Positions 1 through 9,503 of a stretch of DNA of 64,000 bases are shown piece after piece; positions within the stretch are counted from its first letter, which is position 1; each line of letters opens with the position of its first letter. The position numbers and the translations under genes were made by a program. Origin of the DNA: Eledone cirrhosa (lineage: Eukaryota > Mollusca > Cephalopoda > Octopoda > Eledonidae); NCBI GenBank assembly GCA_964016885.1, contig OZ024748.1, positions 36,043,267 to 36,107,266 on the forward strand. Reading direction: 5' to 3'. The notes below the pieces were generated by a model. The model was not told where the DNA came from and made no database searches. It saw only the letters and a list, made by a program, of their open reading frames with translations.

Positions 1-127
1 AATCAAAAACACCACATGCAAGTCTGCACAGTAGACACTACAGTTTTTAAGCCAAGAAAGAAACTTAACATTGTAACTTTAACACAGCTACTGAGCGACC
101 CCGAGCAACGCCGGGCTTTACTGCTAG
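1..127 (+). mobile_element. Helitron 3' end, cut by window start
   Basis: This is the last 127 bases of a non-autonomous Helitron whose body lies upstream of the window. It matches 7550-7676, the end of the complete copy, base for base except for G at 56 where the other copy has A (7605). It holds the terminal hairpin at 100-115 (CCCG, bulged A, GC, loop AAC, GC, CGGG) and ends in CTAG at 124-127. The host T of the A/T target follows at 128. Downstream satellite matches the satellite after 7676 for about 110 bases, so this is the same ancestral insertion copied with its surroundings and not a second transposition. A 68-residue open frame (16-222) runs through the hairpin into the satellite and is not a gene. 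Confidence 0.85.
100..127 (+). other. Helitron terminal hairpin and CTAG end (partial copy)
   Basis: The hairpin at 100-115 pairs CCCG with CGGG and GC with GC around an AAC loop, with one bulged A. Eight bases follow and then CTAG (124-127). This is the arrangement expected of a canonical Helitron 3' end, where the hairpin is thought to act as the rolling-circle stop signal. Confidence 0.85.
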
Positions 128-3100
128 TATACTATAAAGGAGTAAATTTAGTTAATAATACATTACATTATAAAGGAGTACTAAAATTATTACTAATACA
201 TTACACTATAAAGGAGTACTAAAGTTAGTTACTAATACATTACACTATAAAGGAGAAAAGTTAGTTACTAATACACTACACTATAAACGATTACTAAAGT
301 TAGTTACTAATACATTACACTATAAACGAGTAAAGTTAGTTACTAATAGATTATACTATAAAGGAATAAAGTTAGTTACTAATATATTGAACTTTAAAGG
401 AGTACTAAAGTAACTTACTAATACATTGCACTATAAAGGAGTAAAGTTAGTTAATAATACATTTTACTATAAAGTAGTAAATTTAGTTACTAATGCATTA
501 AATTATAAAGGAGTACTAAAGTTAGTTACTAATACATTACACTGTAAAGGAGTAAAATTAGTTAATAATACATTACACTATAAAGGGGTACTAAAGTTTG
601 TTACTAATACATTATACTATAAAGGAGTAAAGTTAGTTACTAATACGTTATACTATAAGGAGTTATGTTAGTTACTTATACATTACACTACAAAGGATAA
701 GGTTAGTTACTAATACATTATACTATAAAGGAGTAAAATTAGTTACTAATACATTAGACTATAAAGGAGTAAAGTTAGTTACTAATACATTACACTATAA
801 AGGAGTAAAGTTAGTAACTAATACATTACACTATAAAGGAGTAAAGTTAGTTACTAATCCATTACACTATAAAGGAGTAAAGTTAGTTACTAATACATTA
901 AACCATAAAGGAGTACTAAAGTTACTTACTAATACATTACACTATAAAGGAGTAAAGTTAGTTACTAATACTTTATACAATAAAGTAGTAAAGTTAGTTA
1001 GTAATACATTATACTATAAAGGAGTAAACTTAGTAACTAATACCTCACACTATAAAGGAGTACTAAAGTTAGTTACTAATACATTACTCTATAAAGGAGT
1101 AAAGTTAGTTACTAATACCTTACACTATAAAGGAGTAAAGTTAGTTACTAATACATTACACTATAAAGGAGTAAATTTAGTTACTAATACATTACACTAC
1201 AAAGGAGTACTAAAATTAGTTACTAATACATTATACTATAAAGGAGTAAACTTAGTTACTAATACATTAAACTATAAAAGAGTAATAAAGTTAGTTACTA
1301 ATACATTATACTATAAACGAGTAAAGTTAGTTACTAATACATTACACTCTAAAGGAACAGTAAAGTTAGTTACTAATACATTACACTATAAACGAGTAAA
1401 GTTAGTTACTAATACTTTATACTATAAAGGAGTAAAGTTAGTTACTAATACATTATAATATAAAGGAGTAAAGTTAGTTACTAATACATTACACCATAAA
1501 GGAGTAAAGTTAGTTACTAATACATTATACTATAAACCAGTAATGTTAGTTACTAATACATTACACTAGAAAGAAGTACTAAAGTTAGTTAATAATACAT
1601 TATACTATAAAGGAGTAAATTTAGTTACTAATACATTAGACTATAAAGTAGTAAAGTTAGTTACTAAGACATTATACTATAAAGGAGTAAAGTTAGTTAC
1701 TAATACCTTACACTATAAAGGAGTACTAAAGTTAGTTACTAATACATTACGCTATAAAGGAGTAATGTTAGTTACTAATACATTATACTATAAAGGAATA
1801 AAGTTAGTTACAAAAGCATTACACTATAAAGGAGTAAATTCAGTTACTAATACATTACACTATAGAGGAGTGATGTTCGTTACTAATACATTATAATATA
1901 AAGGAGTAAAATTAGTTACTAAAACATTACACTATAAAGGAGTACTAAAGTTAGTTACTAATACATTAAACTATAAAGGAGTACTAAAGTTACTTACTAA
2001 TACATTATACTATAAAGGAGTAAAGTTAGTTACTAATACATTACACTATAAAGGAGTACTTAAGTTAGTTACTAATACATTATACTGTAAAGGAGTAAAG
2101 TTTGTTACTAATACATGATACTATAAAGGAGTAAAGTTAGTTACTAATGCATTATACTATAAAGGAGTAAAGTTTTTTCATAATGCATTAAACTATAAAG
2201 GAGTACTAAAGTTAGTTACTAATACGTTATACTATAAAGAGGTAAAGTTAGTTACTAATATATTACACTATAAAGAAGTACTAAAGTTAGTTACTAATAC
2301 ATTATACTATAAATGAGTACTAAAGTTAGTTACTAATACATTATTCTATAAATGAGTAAAGCTAGTTACTAATGCATTACTCCATAAAGGAGTAAAATTA
2401 GTTACTAATACATTACCCTATAAAGATGTAAAGTTAGTTACTAATACATTACACTATAAAGGAATACTAAATTTAGTTACTAATACATTATACTATAAAG
2501 GAGTAAAGATAGTTACTAATACATTACACTATAAAGGAGAACTAAAGTTAGTTACTAATACATTATACTATAAAGGAGTTATGTTAGTTACTAATACATT
2601 ACACTATAAAGGAGTACTTAAGTTAGTTACTAATACATTACACTATAAAGGAGTACTTAAGTTAGTTACTAATACATTATACTATAAAGGAGTAAAGTTA
2701 GTTACTAATACATTACACTATAAAGGAGTATAGTTAGTTACTAATACATTAAACTATAAAGGAGTACTAAAGTTAGTTACTAATACATTATACTATAAAT
2801 GAGTAAAGCTAGTTACTAATGCATTACTCCATAAAGGAGTAAAATTAGTTACTAATACATAACCCTATAAAGGAGTAAATTTAGTTACTAATACATTACA
2901 CTATAAAGGAGTAAAGTTATACATTATACTATAAAGGTGTTATGTTAGTTACTAATACATTACACTATAAAGTAGTAAAGTTAGTTACTAATACATTATA
3001 CTCTAAAGGAGTAAAGTTAGTTACTAATAGATTACACTATAAAGGAGTACTAAAGTTAGTTACTAATACATTGCACTATAAAGTAATACTAAATTTAGTT

Positions 3101-3966
3101 ACTATAAATCATAATATAAAGGATTAAAGTTGGTTACTAATACATTACACTGTAAAGTAGTAAATTTAGTTACTAATACATTACACTATAAAGGAGTACT
3201 AAAGTTAGTTACTAATACATTATACTATAAAGGAGTAAAGTTAGTTACTAATACATTACACTATAAAGGAGTACTAAAGTTAGTTACTAGTACATTACAC
3301 TATAAACGAGTAAAGTTAGTTACTAATACATTATACTATAAAGGGGTAAAGTTAGTTACTAATACATTAAACTATAAAGGAGTACTAAAGTTACTTACTA
3401 ATACATTAAACTATAAAAGAGTAAAGTTAGTTACTAATACATTATACTATAGAGAAGTAAAGATATGTTTCTTTTATTTGCCACCAGGGCATCAAAAGTG
3501 GGACTAAAGATAGTTACTAATACATTATACTATAAAGGAGCAAACTTAGTTACTAATACATTAAACTATAAAGAAGTACTAAAGTTAGTTACTAATACAT
3601 TAAACTATAAAGGAGTAAAGTTAGTTACTAATACATTACACTATAAAGTAGTAAAGTTAGTTACTAATACAATATACTATAAAGGAGTAAATTTAGTTAA
3701 TAATACATTAAACTATAAAGGAGTACTAAAGTTAGTTACTAATACATTAAACTATAAAGGAGTAAAGTTAGTTACTAATACATTATACAATAAAGTAGTA
3801 AAGTTAGTTAGTAATACATTATACTATAAAGGAGTAAACTTAGTAACTAATACCTCACACTATAAAGGATTACTAAAGTTAGTTACTAATACATTAAACT
3901 ATAAAGGAGTAAAGTTAGTTACTAATACATTACACTATAAAGTAGTAAAGTTAGTTACTAATACAA
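128..3966. repeat. Satellite A higher-order unit 1a
   Basis: A 3.84-kb unit starting right after the partial Helitron. Its start (128 onward) matches 3967 onward and 7677 onward. The offset to the next unit is 3839 at the start and 3838 near position 481. It contains the 40-bp foreign insert at 3465-3504 and, near its end, a local 294-bp duplication that produces two matches to the Helitron target (3672/3673 and 3966/3967). The interval from unit start to the 40-bp insert is 3337 bp here but 2557 bp in the next unit, so one has gained or the other lost about 780 bp. Confidence 0.75.
3458..3511. repeat. 40-bp non-satellite insert flanked by TAAAGAT, copy 1
   Basis: Bases 3465-3504 do not resemble satellite A; they include GCCACCAGGGCATC and AAAAGTGGGAC. 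They sit between two direct copies of TAAAGAT (3458-3464 and 3505-3511). The arrangement looks like a short insertion with a 7-bp target duplication, but I see no terminal inverted repeats, so the mechanism is unknown. The satellite monomer just upstream reads CTATAGAGAAG and not the usual CTATAAAGGAG. The same insert recurs at 6524, 12255 and 15746 and is a useful landmark for the higher-order structure. Confidence 0.75.
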
Positions 3967-3978
3967 TATACTATAAAG
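3955..3978. other. Uninterrupted (empty) Helitron target in a paralogous satellite unit
   Basis: The sequence AATACAA-TATACTATAAAG is continuous here, with the join at 3966/3967. In the filled copy the left half ends at 6731 and the right half begins at 7677. The similarity continues well to both sides, including the unusual downstream stretch with GTTAATAATACATTACAC and AAAATTATTACTAATAC. A second partial match to the target lies at 3672/3673, exactly 168 bp after the 40-bp insert, the same spacing as between the insert and the Helitron at 6563-6731. These sites define the Helitron boundaries to the base. Confidence 0.85.
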
Positions 3979-6731
3979 GAGTAAATTTAGTTAATAATAC
4001 ATTACACTATAAAGGAGTACTAAAATTATTACTAATACATTACACTATAAAGGAGTACTAAAGTTAGTTACTAATACATTACACTATAAAGGAGTAAAGT
4101 TAGTTACTAATACACTACACTATAAACGATTACTAAAGTTAGTTACTAATACATTACACTATAAACGAGTAAAGTTAGTTACTAATATATTATACTATAA
4201 AGGAATAAAGTTAGTTACTAATATATTAAACTATAATGGAGTACTAAAGTAACTTACTAATACATTACACTATAAAGTGTAAAGTTAGTTAATAATACAT
4301 TTTACTATAAAGGAGTAAATTTAGTTACTAATGCATTAAACTATAAAGGAGTACTAAAGTTAGTTACTAATACATTACACTGTAAAGGAGTAAAATTAGT
4401 TAATAATACATTACACTATAAAGGGGTACTAAAGTTTGTTACTAATACATTATACTATAAAGGAGTAAAGTTAGTTACTAATACGTTATACTATAAAGGA
4501 GTTATGTTAGTTACTTATACGTTACACTATAAAGGATAAGGTTAGTTACTAATACATTATACTATAAAGGAGTAAAATTAGTTACTAATACATTAGACTA
4601 TAAAGGAGCAAAGTTAGTTACTAATACATTACACTATAAAGGAGTAAAGTTAGTTACTAATACATTACACTATAAAGGAGTAAAGTTAGTTACTAATACA
4701 TTAAACCATAAAGGAGTACTAAAGTTCCTTACTAATACATTACACTATAAAGGAGTAAAGTTAGTTACTAATACATTATACTATAAAGTAGTAATGTTAG
4801 TTAGTAATACATTATACTATAAAGAAGTAAACTTAGTAACTAATACCTCACACTATAAAGGAGTACTAAAGTTAGTTACTAATACATTACACTATAAAGG
4901 AGTAAATTTAGTTACTAATACATTACACTACAAAGGAGTACTAAAATTAGTTACTAATACATTATACTATAAAGGTGTAAACTTAGTTACTAATACATTA
5001 AACTATAAAAGAGTAATAAAGTTAGTTACTAATACATTATACTATAAACGAGTAAAGTTAGTTACTAATACATTATACTATAAAGGAGTAAAGTTAGTTA
5101 CTAATACATTATACTATAAAGGAGTAAAGTTTCTTCATAATGCATTAAACTATAAAGGAGTACTAAAGTTAGTTACTAATACATTATACTATAAAGGCGT
5201 AAAGTTAGTTACTAATATATTACACTATAAAGGAGTACTAAAGTTAGTTACTAATACATTATATTATAAATGAGTACTAAAGTTAGTTTCTAATACATTA
5301 TACTATAAATGAGTAAAGCTAGTTACTAATGCATTACTCCATAAAGGAGTAAAATTAGTTACTAATACATTACCCTATAAAGATGTAAAGTTAGTTACTA
5401 ATACATTACACTATAAAGGAATACTAAATTTAGTTACTAATACCTTATTCTATAAAGGAGTTAAGTTAGTTACTAATACATTACACTATAAAGGAGTACT
5501 TAAGTTAGTTACTAATACATTGTACTATAAAGGAGTAAAGTTAGTTACTAATACATTACACTATAAAGGATTAAAGTTAGTTACTAATACATTACACTAT
5601 AAAGTAGTAAAGTTAGTTACAAATACATTATACTATAAAGGAGTAAAGTTAGTTACTAATACATTACACTATAAAGGAGTATAGTTATTTACTAATACAT
5701 TACACTATAAAGGAGTAAAGTTAGTCACAAATACATTTAACTATATAGGAGTAAAGTTAGTTACTAATACATTAAACTATAAAGGAGTACTAAAGTTAGT
5801 TAATAATACATTATACTATAAATGAGTAAAGCTAGTTACTAATGCATTACTCCATAAAGGAGTAAAATTAGTTACTAATATATTACCCTATAAAGGAGTA
5901 AAGTTAGTTACTAATACATTACACTATAAAGGAGTAAAGTTACACATTATACTATAAAGGTGTTATGTTAGTTACTAATACATTACACTATAAAGTAGTA
6001 AAGTTAGTTACTAATACATTATACTATAAAGGAGTAAAGTTAGTTACTAATACATTACACTATAAAGGAGTACTAAAGTTAGTTACTAATACATTGCACT
6101 ATAAAGTAATACTAAATATAGTTACTATACATCATAATATAAAGGAGTAAAGTTAGTTACTAATACATTACACTGTAAAGTAGTAAATGTAGTTACTAAT
6201 ACATTATACTATAAAGGAGTAATGTTAGTTACTAATACATTACACTATAAAGGAGTACTAAAGTTAGTTACTAATACATTATACTATAAAGGAGTAAAGT
6301 TAGTTACTAATACATTACACTATAAAGGAGTACTAAAGTTAGTTACTAATACATTACACTATAAACGAGTAAAGTTAGTTACTAATACATTATACTATAA
6401 AGGGGTAAAGTTAGTTACTAATACATTAAACTATAAAGGAGTACTAATGTTACTTACTAATACATTACACTATAAAAGAGTAAAGTTAGTTACTAATACA
6501 TTATACTATAGAGAAGTAAAGATATGTTTCTTTTAATTGCCACCAGGGCATCAAAAGTGGGACTAAAGATAGTTACTAATACATTATACTATAAAGGAGC
6601 AAACTTAGTTACTAATACATTAAACTATAAAGGAGTACTAAAGTTAGTTACTAATACATTAAACTATAAAGGAGTAAAGTTAGTTACTAATACATTACAC
6701 TATAAAGTAGTAAAGTTAGTTACTAATACAA
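3967..6731. repeat. Satellite A higher-order unit 1b (carries the Helitron at its end)
   Basis: A 2.76-kb unit homologous to 128-3672 with an internal shortfall of about 780 bp. It contains the second 40-bp insert (6524-6563) and ends at the Helitron insertion point. Together with unit 1a and the Helitron it forms a period of 7549 bp, measured between the end of the partial Helitron (127) and the end of the full one (7676). The variant CATAATGCATTAAAC, found near 2179, recurs near 5136 and 10218, which shows that the same unit family continues past the Helitron. Confidence 0.7.
6517..6570. repeat. 40-bp non-satellite insert flanked by TAAAGAT, copy 2
   Basis: The insert is 6524-6563, with TAAAGAT at 6517-6523 and 6564-6570. 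It differs from copy 1 by a T-to-A change at 6536 (CTTTTAATTG), which also stops the accidental open frame there. It lies 168 bp upstream of the Helitron insertion point. Confidence 0.75.
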
Positions 6732-6770
6732 TCTATATATATAAAACTGTGGTTGTCTGTCTGTCTATCG
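6732..6770 (+). other. Helitron 5' terminal region
   Basis: It starts with TC (6732-6733), followed by a TA-rich stretch and a TGTCTGTCTGTCT tract at 6754-6766. The 5' end of a Helitron is where the transposase is expected to start strand transfer. The exact start is fixed by comparison with the empty site at 3966/3967. Confidence 0.8.
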
Positions 6771-7196
6771 ATTTTTGGCACACATCTCCTCTTAGAATCT
6801 CTCACGGAATTGCACCGAAATTGCTATACTTGTACATTGAGCCCTAGCGAAGACATCGGAAAAAAAAAAATTTAAATTGACCCACCTATGTGACGATATC
6901 GAATATAATATATCGATTTTTGAGCGTAAGTTATCAGTTATTTCCCTTTGTTCTGTTTACATTGAGCGTCTTACGTAAAAAATTACGCTGGCTTTCTCAG
7001 CGTTTAAAATGACATTAACACGATACACGAACAGTTGTCGTCGAGCCAGCAAAATATTGACCTGCAAAATTCATCAGTTCGAACACTAAACTTCCGTTTT
7101 GCTTCATTTCCATTTAAAAGCATTTTAAAACAATATTTTTACTTGAAAACAAGTCTATTTAAAGACTACGTAAAACAAGCAAATATTTCGTCGTTA

Positions 7197-7371
7197 GGCG
7201 TGCAGACAGACAGTCGTGCAGACAGACAGTCGTGCAGACAGACAGTCGTGCAGACAGACAGTCGTGCAGAGAGGTGATATACGCGTGCAGACAGATAGTC
7301 GTGCAGAGAGGTGATATAGGCGTGCAGACAGACAGTCGTGCAGAGAGGTGATATAGGCGTGCAGACAGACA
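7197..7371 (+). repeat. Minisatellite inside the Helitron (16-bp and 37-bp periods)
   Basis: About four copies of a 16-bp unit, GTGCAGACAGACAGTC, run from 7200 to 7263. They are followed by about three rounds of a 37-bp compound unit made of a 21-bp form (GTGCAGAGAGGTGATATAGGC) split here as GTGCAGAGAGG plus TGATATAGGC, alternating with the 16-bp form. The 68-residue open frame on the minus strand across 7166-7372 is a by-product of this repeat. Internal tandem repeats are common in non-autonomous Helitrons and their copy number should vary between insertions. Confidence 0.9.
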
Positions 7372-7648
7372 TAACTGATAATTTGGTTACGCTAATGTTT
7401 TTATCTGCGTTGCAGTGTTTACATTTTCGATCTTTGTTAATAAATAACCAGTGCAGTTTTTATCTCCAGCATCCTCTTTTGTTATAACATTCGGGTTATC
7501 GTTATGTTTTCTAAACTTCATAAGGCATATTGTTGTTTGAGGGAATATTAATCAAAAACACCACATGCAAGTCTGCACAGTAGACACTACAGTTTTTAAG
7601 CCAAAAAAGAAACTTAACATTGTAACTTTAACACAGCTACTGAGCGAC

Positions 7649-7676
7649 CCCGAGCAACGCCGGGCTTTACTGCTAG
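7649..7676 (+). other. Helitron terminal hairpin and CTAG end
   Basis: CCCG (7649-7652) pairs with CGGG (7661-7664). An inner GC (7654-7655) pairs with GC (7659-7660) around the loop AAC, leaving A7653 bulged. Eight bases separate the hairpin from CTAG (7673-7676). The host T follows at 7677. Confidence 0.88.
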
Positions 7677-7797
7677 TATACTATAAAGGAGTAAATTTAG
7701 TTAATAATACATTACACTATAAAGGAGTACTAAAATTATTACTAATACTTTACACTATAAAGGAGTACTAAAGTTAGTTACTAATACATTACACTAT

Positions 7798-8325
7798 AAA
7801 GGAGTAAACTTAGTAACTAATATCTCACACTATAAAGGAGTACTAAAGTTACTTACTAATACATTACACTATAAAGTAGTAAAGTTAGTTACTAATGCCT
7901 TACACTATAAAGGAGTAAAGTTATTTACTAATACATTACACTATAAAGGAGTAAATTTAGTTACTAATACATTACACTACAAAGGAGTACTAAAATTAGT
8001 TACTAATAGATTATACTATAAAGGAGTAAATTTAGTTACTAATACATTAAACTATAAAAGAGTAATAAAGTTAGTTACTAATACATTATACTATAAACGA
8101 TTAAAGTTAATTACTAATACATTACACTCTAAAGGAGCAGTAAAGTTAGTTACTAATACATTACACTATAAACGAGTAGAGTTAGTTACTAATACATTAT
8201 ACTATAAAGGAGTAAAGTTAGTTACTAATACATTATACTATAAAAGAGTAAAGTTAGTTACTAATACATTATACTATAAACCAGTAAAGTTAGTTACTAA
8301 TACATTACACTATAAAGGAGTACTA
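7798..8325. repeat. 528-bp satellite A segment, copy 1
   Basis: This segment matches 8976-9503 at a constant offset of 1178, with no length change between the copies at the landmarks I checked. Shared landmarks are TAACTAATATCTCACAC near 7815, CACTCTAAAGGAGCAG near 8124 and TAAACCAGTAAAG near 8276. It interrupts the match between 7677 onward and 128 onward, so it was inserted or duplicated into this unit after that unit formed. Confidence 0.75.
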
Positions 8326-8975
8326 AAGTTAGTTACTAATACATTACACTATAAAGGAGTAAAGTTAGTTACTAATACACTACACTATAAACGATTACTA
8401 AAGTTAGTTACTAATACATTACACTATAAAGGAGTAAAGTTAGTTAATAATACATTGTACTATAAAGGAGTAAATTTAGTTACTAATGCATTAAACTATA
8501 AAGGAGTACTAAAGTCAGTTACTAATACATTACACTGTAAAGGAGAAAAATTAGTTAATAATACATTACACTATAAAGGGGTACTAAAGTTTGTTACTAA
8601 TACATTATACTATAAATGAGTTATGTTAGTTACTTATACATTACACTATAAAGGATAAGGTTAGTTACTAATACATTATACTATAAAGGAGTAAAATTAG
8701 TTACTAATACATTAGACTATAAAGGAGTAATGTTAGTTACTAATACATTACACTATAAAGGAGTAAAGTTAGTTACTAATACATTACACTATAAAGGAGT
8801 AAAGTTAGTTACTAATCCATTGCACTATAAAGGAGTAAAGTTAGTTACTAATACATTAAACCATAAAGGAGTACTAAAGTTACTTACTAATACATTACAC
8901 TATAAAGGAGTAAAGTTAGTTACTAATACATTATACTATAAAGTAGTAAAGTTAGTTAGTAATACATTATACTAT

Positions 8976-9503
8976 AAAGGAGTAAACTTAGTAACTAATA
9001 TCTCACACTATAAAGGAGTACTAAAGTTAGTTACTAATACATTACACTATAAAGTAGTAAAGTTAGTTACTACTGCCTTACACTATAAAGGAGTAAAGTT
9101 AGTTACTAATACATTACACTATAAAGGAGTAAATTTAGTTACTAATACATTACACAACAAAGGAGTACTAAAATTAGTTACTAATACATTATACTATAAA
9201 GGAGTAAATTTAGTTACTAATACATTAAAATATAAAAGAGTAATAAAGTTAGTTACTAATACATTATACTATAAACGATTAAAGTTAATTACTAATACAT
9301 TACACTCTAAAGGAGCAGTAAAGTTAGTTACTAATACATTACACTATAAACGAGTAGAGTTAGTTACTAATACATTATACTATAAAGGAGTAAAGTTAGT
9401 TACTAATACATTATACTATAAAGGAGTAAAGTTAGTTACTAATACATTATACTATAAACCAATAAAGTTAGTTACTAATACATTACACTAGAAAGGAGTA
9501 CTA
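8976..9503. repeat. 528-bp satellite A segment, copy 2
   Basis: Partner of 7798-8325 at offset 1178. It contains TAACTAATATCTCACAC near 8993 and CACTCTAAAGGAGCAG near 9302. A related stretch with a slightly different spelling (TACCTCACAC, GGAACAG) is present around 1030-1350 in block 1, and this copy lies in the corresponding phase. Confidence 0.75.

Larger units (their letters stand above)
128..6731. repeat. Satellite A array, block 1 (36/39-bp monomers)
   Basis: Head-to-tail tandem array, about 75% A+T, all in one orientation. A typical 36-bp monomer is 41461-41496 and a typical 39-bp monomer is 41497-41535; the longer form has three extra bases (ACT) in the linker after AAAGGAGT. One site has three common states, C, T or A, in CATTA(C/T/A)AC. 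Each monomer holds the dyad TTAGT-T-ACTAA. Because both lengths are multiples of three, one frame reads as a 12-13-residue repeat (KLVTNTLHYKGV-like). It is interrupted often by the recurrent variants AAATGAG and GTATAG, which create stops, and by one-base indels, so I do not call it coding. No other gene or RNA is visible in this block. Confidence 0.95.
6732..7676 (+). mobile_element. Complete non-autonomous Helitron, 945 bp
   Basis: The element begins TCTATATATATAAAAC and ends CTAG, with a hairpin 8 bases before the end. It sits between A6731 and T7677 with no target duplication. These are the canonical Helitron traits: 5'-TC, 3'-CTRR, a subterminal 3' hairpin and insertion between A and T. 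The 5' region has a TGTC run (6754-6766) followed by CGATTTTTGGCAC, in the style of widespread invertebrate Helitron 5' ends; that comparison is from memory. The middle has a minisatellite (7197-7371). No RepHel (Rep/helicase) protein is encoded, and the longest internal frame (7035-7277, 80 residues) has no recognisable domain, so the element would need an autonomous relative. Base composition is visibly less A+T-rich than the satellite. Confidence 0.9.

Noticed and set aside
16..222. A 68-residue open frame, also at 7565-7771, as a conserved small gene
   Set aside because: It reads through the Helitron hairpin and CTAG end into the satellite. Its conservation follows from the two copies being one duplicated insertion.
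3465..3504. The 40-bp insert as a MITE
   Set aside because: Its ends (ATGTTTC and GTGGGAC) are not inverted repeats of each other. It is kept only as an unexplained insert.
5952..5967. AAAGG(A/T)G-TTATG as a ribosome binding site and start codon
   Set aside because: AAAGGAG occurs in almost every satellite A monomer and ATG arises by single changes in the linker. With a Helitron and satellites present this is eukaryotic DNA, so bacterial start signals do not apply.
7035..7277. An 80-residue open frame in the Helitron as an encoded protein
   Set aside because: It has no recognisable domain, nothing like Rep or helicase motifs, and its tail is the minisatellite.
7166..7372. A minus-strand 68-residue cysteine-rich open frame inside the Helitron
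   Set aside because: It is the reverse reading of the GTGCAGACAGACAGTC minisatellite and has no independent support.
8730..9491. A 253-residue open frame of KLVTNTLHYKGV-like repeats, and many shorter ones like it, as a repeat-protein gene
   Set aside because: The frame exists because monomers are 36 or 39 bp. It starts and stops wherever common variants (AAATGAG, GTATAG) or one-base indels fall. There is no unique domain, intron pattern or signal, and differences between monomers are not concentrated at silent positions.
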